This document shows positions 14,857 through 23,762 of a DNA stretch of 37,401 nt, in pieces. Under the pieces are notes generated by a model. The model was not told where the DNA came from. It did no database searches and saw only the letters and a program-made list of their open reading frames with translations. The translations under genes were made by a program, and so were the position numbers. How positions within the stretch are numbered: position 1 is the stretch's first letter; each line of letters begins with the position of its first letter. Origin of the DNA: an uncultured Dorea sp. (GTDB lineage Bacteria > Bacillota > Clostridia > Lachnospirales > Lachnospiraceae); assembly GCA_947388185.1 (NCBI GenBank), contig CANDQP010000017.1:1-37401 (forward strand), given 5' to 3'.

Positions 14857-15885
14857 CTACATTCCTTCCGGGTGGAGCATGATCTTGACGGCCTGTCTGG
14901 ACATGAATACTTCGAAAGCCTTTTCCATATCTGAAAGCGCATAATGATGTGTGATCATCGGTGTTACGTCTATGCGGCCGTCCTCGATTAGCTGCAGGCA
15001 TTCCTTGAACTCTTCACGAGTATAGCAGATGGTGCCATGTATGTCGATTTCGCTGCGCACAACCTTGCCAAGATCCGTAGGCGCCAACTGATGGAACAGG
15101 CCTGTGATATAGTAGTGGCCCGTTTTCTTCAGGGAATTCATGGCAATCTCCACTAACGGAACGGCTCCTGCGCAGTCATGAACGAAATCCAGCATCTCGC
15201 CGTCCGTGATCTCGCGTATCCGCTCGATGGGGTCTTCGATGGAATTATTGATCACATGATCAGCCCCAAGAGTTTTGGCCAGTTCAAGACGGTCTCTGTC
15301 GCAATCAGCCCCGAGAACGATGATCTTGCGTGCGCCGCGAAGCCGTAGAAGCTGTGTGGCATACAGGCCGATGGGACCGGGGCCTAAGACCATAACGGTG
15401 TCCTTGGACGTGAGGGGCATACGCTTGACTGTGCGGTATGCGGAAGCCACCGGGTCTGCTGCCGCCCCGAAGTCGTAGCTTGTGGTATCGCGAAGCTTCA
15501 CCAGTACCTTCGCCGGAACGCGGACATACTCTGCAAAAGCGCCGTCTACGTGGATACCGGTCTCGATCAGGTTTTCGCAGAGCGGCTCATTTCCCTCGAT
15601 ACAGTATTTACAATTACCGCAGCCGATCACGATGCATGCGCTGACACGGTCGCCCACCTTCCAGCCCATTACCTTCGTCCCGACTTCCACAATGTCGCCT
15701 GCGAATTCGTGTCCGGGAATCAATGGATAAGGGACCTCCCTGGTTCCTGCTAGGATCGGTCCGTCAGAGCCGCAGAAGCCGACGGATTTCACCTTCACTA
15801 TGACATCATCCTCCCGGCATACCGGCATTGGCACATCTTTTATCGCAAAGCCTGGTCCTGTATGTTCTTTTACTACTGCTAGCAT
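14857..15885 (-). CDS. Zinc-dependent medium-chain alcohol dehydrogenase
   Basis: 342 residues, full MDR length. Catalytic zinc ligands C38 and the GHE motif (H59-E60); structural zinc cysteines C89, C92, C95 and C103; Rossmann motif GPGPIG (168-173). The sequence is of the Tdh / GatD / sorbitol-dehydrogenase branch that oxidises secondary alcohols or polyols, but the substrate cannot be read from sequence. AAAGGAG stands 7 nt before the ATG. Position between GcvPB-like and AcoX-like genes, with 15-nt and 6-nt gaps, suggests it works on the product or precursor handled by the GcvP-like pair. Confidence 0.9.
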   Translation of the reverse strand: MLAVVKEHTGPGFAIKDVPMPVCREDDVIVKVKSVGFCGSDGPILAGTREVPYPLIPGHEFAGDIVEVGTKVMGWKVGDRVSACIVIGCGNCKYCIEGNEPLCENLIETGIHVDGAFAEYVRVPAKVLVKLRDTTSYDFGAAADPVASAYRTVKRMPLTSKDTVMVLGPGPIGLYATQLLRLRGARKIIVLGADCDRDRLELAKTLGADHVINNSIEDPIERIREITDGEMLDFVHDCAGAVPLVEIAMNSLKKTGHYYITGLFHQLAPTDLGKVVRSEIDIHGTICYTREEFKECLQLIEDGRIDVTPMITHHYALSDMEKAFEVFMSRQAVKIMLHPEGM

Positions 15886-15900
15886 TTTTGTCTCCTTTCA

Positions 15901-17469
15901 TCATTCGGCGGCACAATTCAGGTTCATTTTCTTGTACGCCCGCCATGTAGTTGCGAATTTATCCCAGTCTGTCAGACCGGCCTCGTCGATCTGTGATGCC
16001 AGCGCTGCCTTGTGCGGGGCGCTCTTGACCAGCTCCGGGTTCTCGTAGGCTTCCTTTGCAATGGAACGGAACGCTTCCACGAATTCATCGATATCGTCTT
16101 TGGAATAGGTTTCCACCGGTTCTGGTGTAAATGGCTCCGGAATCACCCTTGGATGGTGGCTGGCAAAATAATCCTGGAATCCATAATCGACAATCCGCCT
16201 GCAGATGTCGTCGGTCGTGACTCCCGTATCCTCTGTGAGCTGCTCCCAGCTAAGCCTGGCCTGTTCCATACGGAATCTTCCTTCCGCCATAGGCATGCTA
16301 AGTCCTGGGATTGTCAGCAGCTTTTTCAGCATATAGTTATTGTTCAGGATAGACAGTTCGGCGATCTGCTTCATTCCGTCCGGACCAAGAGAGCGGATAT
16401 AAGCGTAGGCGCGTACCAGAACCGCAGGCACGCCGTAGAACTTCCTTAATTTCCCGATACTGTCCGGATGGTTGTAGTCTAGGTAATATTTTTCTCCGTC
16501 GAATTCTACCGTCGGAACCGCTGTGAATCTTCTAAGCTTCTCGGAGACGCACTGAGCGCCTGCCGCCGGTCCCTGGCAGCCGTGAGGTGAGGAGAAGGAT
16601 TTGTGCAGGTTATAGTGGCACATGTCGAATCCTGCGTCCCTCGCCCGGGTAATCCCGAATACGCCGTTTAGGTTGGCCTGATCATAGACACAGAGACCGC
16701 CTGCTTCATGCACGGTATCCACAAACTGGCGGATACGGTCATTGTAGATCCCGGTGTCCTCAGGATTGGTGATCATCAGAGCCGCCGTATGCTCAGATAC
16801 CGATGCTTTCAGAGCTTCCAGGTCCGGCAGCCCGTCCTTGTCCGGATAGAGCGTGATCAGTTTATAGCCTAAGGTTGCAGCCGTGCCGGGGTTGGCGGGG
16901 TGTGAGAGGATGGTGGTTATGATCTCGTTGCGTTGTTCTCCCTCGCCGTTGGCTTCATGATAGGCCCGGATGGTCTGCACATTGGCGAAAATCGCCTGGG
17001 AACCTCCGGACGGCTGAAGGCTTACGCAGTCCATCCCGGATATTGCCTTCAGGTATTCCTGGTCACGGTACATGATCTCAAGGATTCCCTGCAGGGTGCT
17101 TTCATCCTGGTAAGGATGAAGTTCAGTAAGCTTGGGGGATCGTACCATTTGCTCGTTGATCTTGGGGCTGTACTTCATGGTACAGGTTCCAAGACCGATG
17201 TCAATATTGATATCCGTTCCGATTGTCTCCTGGGAGAGCCGCATATAATGCCGTAGCACCTGCATCTGGGACATCTCCGGCAGCGCCGGCTTCTTCTTCC
17301 TTAGAAGTCCCTGGGGGACTAAGGATTCTCCGCTGCCCACACATTCGATGATATGCTCGGATGCAAGGGGGATCATCACGCCCCGTTCCCCCGGATTCCC
17401 CAGTTCCATGATAATTGGTTCGTCCCATCTCGCTTCGTGGAAATCACGGTCTGTTCTTATATATCCCAT
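15901..17469 (-). CDS. GcvPB-like PLP protein, divergent glycine-dehydrogenase subunit 2
   Basis: 522 residues, homologous along its length to subunit 2 of the split glycine decarboxylase (P-protein). The Schiff-base lysine is kept: NLHK, K290. However, several signatures are changed. The Gly-rich loop after it reads PHGCQGPAAG (295-304) instead of PHGGGGPGxGP. LQPxAGAxGE reads LQPSGGSQAI (151-160), AHGTNPASA reads SHPANPGTA (189-197), and NPNTxGxFE reads NPEDTGIYND. The C-terminal half (DYNHPDSIGKLRKFYGVPAVLVRAYAYIRSLGPDGM) remains typical. A PLP-dependent decarboxylase-fold enzyme acting on something other than, or in addition to, glycine is the inference. GGGAGG precedes the ATG, 1 nt after the upstream stop codon. 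Confidence 0.85.
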   Translation of the reverse strand: MGYIRTDRDFHEARWDEPIIMELGNPGERGVMIPLASEHIIECVGSGESLVPQGLLRKKKPALPEMSQMQVLRHYMRLSQETIGTDINIDIGLGTCTMKYSPKINEQMVRSPKLTELHPYQDESTLQGILEIMYRDQEYLKAISGMDCVSLQPSGGSQAIFANVQTIRAYHEANGEGEQRNEIITTILSHPANPGTAATLGYKLITLYPDKDGLPDLEALKASVSEHTAALMITNPEDTGIYNDRIRQFVDTVHEAGGLCVYDQANLNGVFGITRARDAGFDMCHYNLHKSFSSPHGCQGPAAGAQCVSEKLRRFTAVPTVEFDGEKYYLDYNHPDSIGKLRKFYGVPAVLVRAYAYIRSLGPDGMKQIAELSILNNNYMLKKLLTIPGLSMPMAEGRFRMEQARLSWEQLTEDTGVTTDDICRRIVDYGFQDYFASHHPRVIPEPFTPEPVETYSKDDIDEFVEAFRSIAKEAYENPELVKSAPHKAALASQIDEAGLTDWDKFATTWRAYKKMNLNCAAE

Positions 17470-17470
17470 A

Positions 17471-18907
17471 TCACTGCCTCCCTTCTGTGATCGCCGTCAA
17501 CGCGGTTCTTAGATTCTCGATCTCTTCTTCTGTTGTCAGCTCTGAGATACAGTACAGCGCGCTCTGTCCGTATTGCGGGAAATCCCGGCTTATGTCCTTG
17601 CCGCCGAAGATCCTGCGGGCAAGAAGTTCCTGGTTGATCTCCTTGACCGTCTTTCCTGTCTGATCAAAATTGATCACGAATTCCTGGAAATTCGCTCCGC
17701 CGAACAGATTCACCGTGATGTTCTTGATTTCAGATAGTCTTCGGATGGCGTAGCTTGTCTTCTGCAGGATGGTCTCGCCCAGCTCATACATCCCTTGAGG
17801 TCCCATGCTTGCAAGATAGATGCCGGCGGTGATTCCCCAGAGGCCTGTCTCTGTCCCGAAATACTCATTGGCATTCTCGCGGCTTCCGTGGGAACAGCGG
17901 TAGTTCATCGCGCGGCCCCATCCGTAACGCCCGTCTTGCCCGGTCTTGGTAATGCCATACATATAGGTGGGGAATTGTTCGGCAAGGCCAAGATCCTGAC
18001 TGCACGCAATGAATCCCGCCTGCCCGCCGCCAAACTGCATGTGCATCCCAAGCGGCTGGATATCTCCGCATACCAGATCCGCACCCAGGTTCAGCGGGCT
18101 CTCTACGATGCCGAGAGATGCAGCCTCCGGCTGCGCGATGCAAAGAGCCTGGTAACGATGTGCAAGTGCGGCGATCTGTTCTGCCTGTGTCTCAAAGAAT
18201 CCCAGATAAGACGGATTCTCATAGAATACAGCCGCCGCGCCGCCGTCCTTTAACTTCTCTTCCAGATCTTGCAAGTCCATAAGGCCTGTCTGGGGATCGC
18301 TGCCAACCGTGATAATCTCACCTGCATTCCTGCAGTATGCGAGAGCCTGTGATCGGATCTCCGGGTTCATGGTAGACGGAACTAGGATCCGTCGGTTATC
18401 GTGCCCCTTCGCCGCCTGTGCCCGAAGTGCGATGCGGAAAGCAGAAGATACCGATTGCCCTGCATCGTAAGTCGTATAGCTTACAATATCCGCATCCAGA
18501 AGTTCGCCCATCATGCTGGTGTATTCGAATATGGCCTGCATCTTTCCGTGATCGGAGTATGTATCCCCGCAATAAGCGGTCAGAAATTCCCCGCGCATGT
18601 TCAGCTCATCACAGATGGCAGGGACCTGATGGCGGTAACAGCCTGCCCCGAGAAAACTTACATAGTCTTCCGTGGTAATGTTTTGGTTCAAGATCCCCAT
18701 CACATGCCGCTTCAATTCGTATTCGTTAACGATTGGCTCCGGAAGATCCAGCCGCTCCTTGTACAGCAGGTCGTCCGGGATCAGGCTTTTGTAGATCTCA
18801 TCAATACTCTCTACGCCCAGCTCATCCAGCATCTGCTGCTTGATCTCTGGAACACTGTTCGGCATATAAGGGTGGACAAATGCCTTGTCCTTTCCTATAA
18901 CTCCCAT
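17471..18907 (-). CDS. GcvPA-like protein, divergent glycine-dehydrogenase subunit 1
   Basis: 478 residues from the ATG at 18907. This start has AAGGAG 12 nt upstream and fits a promoter whose start point falls near 18948; a longer form from 18946 has no ribosome site. Similar throughout to subunit 1 of split glycine decarboxylase (HPYMPNSVPEIKQQML, FLGAGCYRHQVPA, QAIFEYTSMMGELL). The near-invariant TAYTPYQPEISQG is replaced by TAYCGDTYSDHGK (110-122), and NASMYDG by SYTTYDAG. The RREKATSNICTNQ region is not recognisable, the aligned part reading YRCSHGSRENANEYFG. It should form the heterodimer with the GcvPB-like protein, but the canonical substrate site is altered. No H-, T- or L-protein gene is nearby. 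Confidence 0.83.
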   Translation of the reverse strand: MGVIGKDKAFVHPYMPNSVPEIKQQMLDELGVESIDEIYKSLIPDDLLYKERLDLPEPIVNEYELKRHVMGILNQNITTEDYVSFLGAGCYRHQVPAICDELNMRGEFLTAYCGDTYSDHGKMQAIFEYTSMMGELLDADIVSYTTYDAGQSVSSAFRIALRAQAAKGHDNRRILVPSTMNPEIRSQALAYCRNAGEIITVGSDPQTGLMDLQDLEEKLKDGGAAAVFYENPSYLGFFETQAEQIAALAHRYQALCIAQPEAASLGIVESPLNLGADLVCGDIQPLGMHMQFGGGQAGFIACSQDLGLAEQFPTYMYGITKTGQDGRYGWGRAMNYRCSHGSRENANEYFGTETGLWGITAGIYLASMGPQGMYELGETILQKTSYAIRRLSEIKNITVNLFGGANFQEFVINFDQTGKTVKEINQELLARRIFGGKDISRDFPQYGQSALYCISELTTEEEIENLRTALTAITEGRQ

Positions 18908-18954
18908 TTGTTTTTTCATCTCCTTTTCGTTCAATAATTTCATCATATATGAAT

Positions 18955-18983
18955 ATAGTAATCCTAAAAAACGGATTTGTAAA
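18955..18983 (-). promoter_or_regulatory. Promoter of the gcv-like operon
   Basis: On the minus strand TTTACA (18978-18983), 17-nt spacer, TACTAT (18955-18960). Transcription would start near 18948, which supports translation from 18907 rather than 18946. Confidence 0.55.
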
Positions 18984-19062
18984 TAAGAAGAGTGAGACAG
19001 TGTTTTTTATCGTTTTGTTATCTAATTAATTTTCTATAAATATTTCCACAATAATTTATAAA

Positions 19063-19092
19063 TTACCAGAAATACATTGACATTTCTGGTAA
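19063..19092. promoter_or_regulatory. Inverted repeat over the -35 box of the MarR-ABC promoter
   Basis: Perfect 11-bp arms TTACCAGAAAT (19063-19073) and ATTTCTGGTAA (19082-19092) with an 8-nt centre; the right arm covers the end of the -35 box. Probable operator in a divergent control region shared with the gcv-like operon. Confidence 0.7.
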
Positions 19093-19105
19093 AAATATCT
19101 AGTAT
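19077..19105 (+). promoter_or_regulatory. Promoter of the marR-ABC operon
   Basis: TTGACA (19077-19082), 17-nt spacer, TAGTAT (19100-19105); start point near 19112, about 60 nt before the chosen GTG. Confidence 0.7.
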
Positions 19106-19110
19106 AACCG

Positions 19111-19122
19111 TTAGACATCTAA
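19111..19122. promoter_or_regulatory. Probable MarR operator
   Basis: TTAGACATCTAA is a dyad with perfect TTAGA/TCTAA halves, close to the TTAGATATCTAA-type sites used by MarR-family repressors, and it lies on the start point of the marR-ABC promoter. A related ATCTAATTAAT sequence also occurs at 19019-19029. Confidence 0.65.
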
Positions 19123-19170
19123 TTAATATTGAAGCGTGTGCTTCGAAAAGACAGGAAGGAAGACGGGAAA

Positions 19171-19668
19171 GTGAAGAATATAGAAGAAGCGTCTATATTT
19201 ATCGTACTGCATCATTTGCTGCATCTGAGTAAATATCAGGCGATGAAGCGGATGGAGACGTTAGGATTAAAGCCGAGCCAGGCGGGGATACTTTTTATAC
19301 TGAACTGTGAGGGAGGGATCTCTCAGCGGCAGTTGGCGGATAAGATCGGGATCAGGCCTCCGTCGATGACGGTAGCGCTCAGGAAATTAGAAGAGCAAGG
19401 ATATATCAGGAAGGAACCGGATGCGAAGGATCAACGGATCATCCGTATAGAGCTGTCCGGGCGGGGGAAGGAGTGTATCGAAGAACTGGAGTGTATCATG
19501 AAGGATATGGAGGAAATGCTGTATCAGGGGATTACACCCGAGGAGAGAATGCTGTTACGGAGACTGATTCTTGAGATGAGGGAGAATCTGCTGAATTCCA
19601 AAGATTTTAAGGGAATGGACTTCAAAGATATAATAGAGAAGACGATAGAAGGGAAAGGTGAGATATGA
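19171..19668 (+). CDS. MarR family transcriptional regulator
   Basis: 165 residues from a GTG at 19171 that has GGAAGGA upstream; an in-frame TTG at 19129 lacks a ribosome site. The winged-helix domain is clear: LKPSQAGILFILNCEGGISQRQLADKIGIRPPSMTVALRKLEEQGYI (about 35-80) followed by the wing EPDAKDQRIIRIELSGRGKE. It overlaps the first ABC gene by 4 nt (ATGA) and very likely autoregulates the exporter operon, being released by a drug or metabolite. Confidence 0.92.
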   Translation: MKNIEEASIFIVLHHLLHLSKYQAMKRMETLGLKPSQAGILFILNCEGGISQRQLADKIGIRPPSMTVALRKLEEQGYIRKEPDAKDQRIIRIELSGRGKECIEELECIMKDMEEMLYQGITPEERMLLRRLILEMRENLLNSKDFKGMDFKDIIEKTIEGKGEI

Positions 19669-21818
19669 TAAAATTATTCAAGTTCTTAAAACCATATGGA
19701 GGTGCGGTCCTCGCGATCCTGTGTGTATTGGTCGTACAGGCCTACTGCGACTTGTCTCTGCCGACCTACACATCAGATATCGTCAATGTAGGGCTGCAGC
19801 AGAAGGGGATTGATGAGAAGGTACCGGAGATGATCGGTGAGGAAGATCTGGATCATCTCCTGCTGTTTGTACCGTCTGAAAAGCAGGAGATAGTAAAGGA
19901 AGCTTATGTTGCCAAAGAGTCAGTTTCTGAGAACTATGAAGGGAACGTGCTGGAGCTTGCGGAGGATGTGAAGGAAGATGAGGACAGGATGGCAGAGCTC
20001 TCTGAGATCTTAGGCAAACCGATGCTCCTGTGCAGCGGATTCGATTCCGGCAGTGATTTCGGGATGATGGAGGAGTCTCAGCGGGACGCGGCCATAGAGT
20101 CGATCGAGGAGCAGCTTGCCGTGATGCCGGAGACCATGGTGGAGCAGTCCGCCGCTGTCTATATCGCCGGCGCCTATGAGAAGCTTGGAGTCGACCTGGA
20201 CCGCAGGGAGACGAGATATATTCTTGCGACCGGGGCGAAGATGCTGGCGCTGGCAGCCCTTGGTATGCTGGCAAGTATTCTGGTAGGGCTTCTGGCATCC
20301 CGCGTGGGAGCAAGGATCGGCCAGACACTCAGGAAAGATGTATTCCGCAAGGTGGTTGGTTTCTCTAACGGTGAGTTCGATAAGTTCTCGTCAGCGTCTC
20401 TGATCACCAGGAGTACGAATGATATCCAGCAGATTCAGCTTCTTACGGTGATGATCCTTCGGATGGTAATGTATGCGCCGATCATGGCGGCAGGCGGGAT
20501 CTTCAAGGTATTCCGTACGAATGTGGATATGTCATGGATCATAGCGTTAGCGGTCGCATTGATCGTGATGGTAGTCGCGGTGCTCTTTATCGTAGTGATG
20601 CCGAAGTTCAAGGTGGTCCAGAGCATGGTGGACAGGCTGAATCTGGTGAGCCGTGAGATCCTGACGGGACTGCAGGTGATCCGGGCATTCAGCACGGAAC
20701 GGTATGAGGAGAAGCGTTTTGACGGCGCCAACAGGGATCTGACGAAGACGAATCTGTTCGTGAACCGTGCGATGACCTTCATGATGCCGATGATGATGCT
20801 GATCATGAACGGGATCGCTGTGCTGATCGTATGGATCGGAGGGCACAGCATCAACGACGGCAGTATGCAGGTCGGGGATATGATGGCATTCATCCAGTAC
20901 ACGATGCAGATTATTATGTCCTTCCTTATGATCTGTATGATCTCGGTCATGCTGCCAAGGGCGGCAGTTTCCGCCGATCGTGTAGATGAGATCCTCACAA
21001 GCAGTACGCTGATCCATGACCCTGAGAATCCGAAGGATTTTGCGGGAAATGGAACCGGCGAGGTGGTGTTTGACCATGTATCCTTCCGTTATCCGGGCGC
21101 TGAGGAGGATGTGCTGCAGGATCTGTCATTTACCGCAAGGCCGGGGGAGACGACCGCGTTCATTGGAAGTACGGGAAGCGGCAAGTCGACGCTGGTGAAC
21201 CTGATCCCTAGGTTCTATGATGTGACGGACGGAAGGATCCTGATTGACGGTATGGATATCAGGGAGGTTTCTCAGCATGATCTGCGTGACAGGCTTGGGT
21301 ATGTGCCGCAGAAAGGAGTCCTGTTCTCCGGCGATATCGCTTCGAATATTCTGTACGGCAATCCTGACGGCAGTGAAGAGGAGATGACCGAGGCGGCAAA
21401 TATCGCTCAGGCGGAGGAATTTATCGTGCAGAAACAAAAGGGATATCACAGCCCGATCGCCCAGGGAGGCTCGAATGTGTCGGGCGGGCAGAAGCAGAGA
21501 CTGTCTATTGCAAGGGCGGTCGCGAAGCATCCGGATATCTATATCTTCGACGACAGCTTTTCGGCGCTGGATTATAAGACGGACGTGAAGCTTCGTAATG
21601 CCCTGAAGGCCAAGACGAAGGACAGTACGGTGATGATCGTTGCGCAGAGGATCAGCACGATCCTCCATGCGGAGCAGATCATCGTGCTGGATGACGGGAA
21701 GATCGTGGGCAAGGGAACGCATAAGGAACTGCTTCAAAACTGTGAGGAATATTATCAGATTGCGTCTTCTCAGTTGTCGGAGAAGGAACTGGAAGACGAT
21801 ATGAAGGAGGTGGGATAA
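19665..21818 (+). CDS. Heterodimeric ABC exporter subunit with degenerate Walker B
   Basis: 717 residues: six-helix exporter domain, then an ATPase domain. Between helices 1 and 2 there is an unusually long, mostly acidic extracytoplasmic segment (about residues 40-185), which explains the length. The ATPase domain has Walker A GSTGSGKST (501-509) and a consensus signature VSGGQ (605-609), but Walker B ends IFDDSFSALD with Asp630 where the catalytic Glu should be. This is the degenerate-site subunit of LmrC/BmrC-like pairs. It pairs with the downstream gene. Export of drugs, lipids or peptides is expected; substrate unknown. Confidence 0.93.
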   Translation: MIKLFKFLKPYGGAVLAILCVLVVQAYCDLSLPTYTSDIVNVGLQQKGIDEKVPEMIGEEDLDHLLLFVPSEKQEIVKEAYVAKESVSENYEGNVLELAEDVKEDEDRMAELSEILGKPMLLCSGFDSGSDFGMMEESQRDAAIESIEEQLAVMPETMVEQSAAVYIAGAYEKLGVDLDRRETRYILATGAKMLALAALGMLASILVGLLASRVGARIGQTLRKDVFRKVVGFSNGEFDKFSSASLITRSTNDIQQIQLLTVMILRMVMYAPIMAAGGIFKVFRTNVDMSWIIALAVALIVMVVAVLFIVVMPKFKVVQSMVDRLNLVSREILTGLQVIRAFSTERYEEKRFDGANRDLTKTNLFVNRAMTFMMPMMMLIMNGIAVLIVWIGGHSINDGSMQVGDMMAFIQYTMQIIMSFLMICMISVMLPRAAVSADRVDEILTSSTLIHDPENPKDFAGNGTGEVVFDHVSFRYPGAEEDVLQDLSFTARPGETTAFIGSTGSGKSTLVNLIPRFYDVTDGRILIDGMDIREVSQHDLRDRLGYVPQKGVLFSGDIASNILYGNPDGSEEEMTEAANIAQAEEFIVQKQKGYHSPIAQGGSNVSGGQKQRLSIARAVAKHPDIYIFDDSFSALDYKTDVKLRNALKAKTKDSTVMIVAQRISTILHAEQIIVLDDGKIVGKGTHKELLQNCEEYYQIASSQLSEKELEDDMKEVG

Positions 21819-21819
21819 T

Positions 21820-23649
21820 ATGAGCGGAAGAAGACGCGGGCCTATGGGTCACGGAGGGCATGGGATGCCGGGAGAGAAGGCGAAGGATTTCAGAGGCACT
21901 ATGAAGAAATTAATGGTGTATCTCGGCGCCTATAAGCTCCAATTACTCCTGGTGGGAATATTTGCGATCGGGAGCACCATTTTCAATATCGTAGGACCTA
22001 AGATCCTGGGAAGGGCGACGACGGAGATATTCAACGGGCTGGTCGGTAAGATCTCCGGCGGCGCGGGGATTGACTTCGAGAAGATCGGCAAGATACTGCT
22101 GCTTTTGTTAGCCTTGTATGCATGCAGCGCGCTGTTCTCATTCGTCCAAGGATACATTATGACCGGCGTATCCCAGAAGCTGACGTACCGGATGCGCAAG
22201 GAGATCTCAGAGAAGATCAACCGCCTGCCTATGAACTACTTTGACAAGATGCCCCATGGCGAGATCCTGTCAAGGATCACCAATGATGTGGACACCTTAA
22301 GCCAGAGTCTGAACCAGAGCGCGACGCAGATGATCACGTCTGTTGCCACCATCATCGGTGTGCTGGTCATGATGCTCAGTATCAGCCCGCTGATGACGCT
22401 GATCGCGCTTCTGATACTGCCGGTCTCTGTGGGGATGATCTCGGTGATCGTGAAGAATTCCCAGAGATACTTCAAGAGCCAGCAGGAATATCTGGGGCAT
22501 GTGAACGGTCAGGTGGAAGAGATCTACGGAGGTCACATTATTGTGAAGGCATTTAACAAAGAAGAGGATGTGATTGCGTCATTTGACCGGGATAATGATA
22601 TCCTGTACGAATCTGCATGGAAATCCCAGTTCCTGTCGGGAATGATGATGCCGATCATGCAGTTCGTGGGGAATCTGGGTTATGTCGCGGTTGTGATCCT
22701 TGGCGGATGGCTTGCCATGAAGGATGCGATCGAGGTCGGCGATATCCAGTCATTTATCCAGTATGTAAGGAACTTCACACAGCCGATCCAGCAGGCGGCG
22801 CAGGTAGCGAATATGCTCCAGTCTACGGCTGCGGCCTCTGAGCGGGTGTTTGAATTCCTGGAGGAGGATGAGGAGGATCAGACAGCGGAGCATCCGGTAT
22901 CCATAGAAGGCCTGGAAGGACGTGTGGAATTTGATCACGTGAAGTTCGGCTATCATGCGGACCACACGATTATCCATGATTTCAGCGCGAAGGTAGAGCC
23001 GGGACAGAAGATTGCCATCGTAGGGCCTACCGGAGCGGGCAAGACCACCATGGTGAAGCTGGTTTTGCGGTTCTATGATGTGAACAGCGGTTCCATCCGG
23101 GTGGACGGGCATGATATCCGGAATTTCAACCGGAGCGAGCTTCGGGAAATGTTCGGGATGGTACTGCAGGATACCTGGCTTTTTAAGGGCAGTATCGAAG
23201 ACAATATCCGTTATGGCAAATTAGACGCGACCAGGGAAGAGGTGGTGGAGGCTGCTAAGGCGGCTTATGTACACCGGTTCGTGCAGACGCTGCCGGGTGG
23301 TTATGATATGGAGCTGAATGAGGAGGCGAGCAATGTATCCCAGGGGCAGAAGCAGCTTCTTACGATCGCGAGGGCAATCCTGGCAGATCCGAAGATCCTG
23401 ATCCTGGATGAGGCGACCAGCTCGGTAGATACGCGTACGGAGGTGAGGATCCAGAAGGCCATGGATAACCTGATGCGCGGAAGGACCAGCTTCATCATCG
23501 CACACCGTCTGTCTACCATCCGGGATGCGGATCTGATCCTGGTAATGAAGGATGGGGATATCGTGGAGCAGGGCAGCCATGAAGAACTGCTGGCACAGAA
23601 GGGCTTCTACGCGGATCTCTATAATTCGCAGTTTGAGCGCAGCGCATAG
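21820..23649 (+). CDS. Heterodimeric ABC exporter subunit with catalytic Walker B
   Basis: 609 residues, a basic Gly/His-rich N-terminal tail, six membrane helices and an ATPase domain with Walker A GPTGAGKTT (402-410), Walker B ILDEATSSVD with catalytic E531, and H-loop IIAHRLST. The signature is VSQGQ (506-510), not SGGQ. Together with the partner this gives one consensus ATP site (this Walker A/B plus the partner's VSGGQ) and one degenerate site, as in LmrCD, BmrCD and TM287/288. AAGGAGG is 9 nt upstream, and the gene begins 1 nt after the partner's stop codon. Confidence 0.94.
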   Translation: MSGRRRGPMGHGGHGMPGEKAKDFRGTMKKLMVYLGAYKLQLLLVGIFAIGSTIFNIVGPKILGRATTEIFNGLVGKISGGAGIDFEKIGKILLLLLALYACSALFSFVQGYIMTGVSQKLTYRMRKEISEKINRLPMNYFDKMPHGEILSRITNDVDTLSQSLNQSATQMITSVATIIGVLVMMLSISPLMTLIALLILPVSVGMISVIVKNSQRYFKSQQEYLGHVNGQVEEIYGGHIIVKAFNKEEDVIASFDRDNDILYESAWKSQFLSGMMMPIMQFVGNLGYVAVVILGGWLAMKDAIEVGDIQSFIQYVRNFTQPIQQAAQVANMLQSTAAASERVFEFLEEDEEDQTAEHPVSIEGLEGRVEFDHVKFGYHADHTIIHDFSAKVEPGQKIAIVGPTGAGKTTMVKLVLRFYDVNSGSIRVDGHDIRNFNRSELREMFGMVLQDTWLFKGSIEDNIRYGKLDATREEVVEAAKAAYVHRFVQTLPGGYDMELNEEASNVSQGQKQLLTIARAILADPKILILDEATSSVDTRTEVRIQKAMDNLMRGRTSFIIAHRLSTIRDADLILVMKDGDIVEQGSHEELLAQKGFYADLYNSQFERSA

Positions 23650-23720
23650 TGCTCTGTCTGGCCATGCAGAACACTTGAGGATGAAAGAAAATTTGCATAG
23701 CATACTATATAATATTAAAA

Positions 23721-23747
23721 ACAGGACCGGGATATTCCCGGTCCTGT
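23721..23747 (-). terminator. Intrinsic terminator of the coat-protein operon
   Basis: 12-bp perfect GC-rich stem with a 3-nt loop. Read on the minus strand it is followed by TTTTTAATATT, a proper T tract, and it lies 16 nt after the stop of the minus-strand gene at 23763. It probably also stops the ABC transcript arriving from the plus strand. Confidence 0.85.
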
Positions 23748-23762
23748 CTGGCAGTTATAGAG

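Noticed and set aside
19129-19170. Longer MarR form starting at TTG 19129
   Set aside because: No ribosome site before it, and the first residues are not part of the MarR fold; GTG at 19171 has GGAAGGA upstream.
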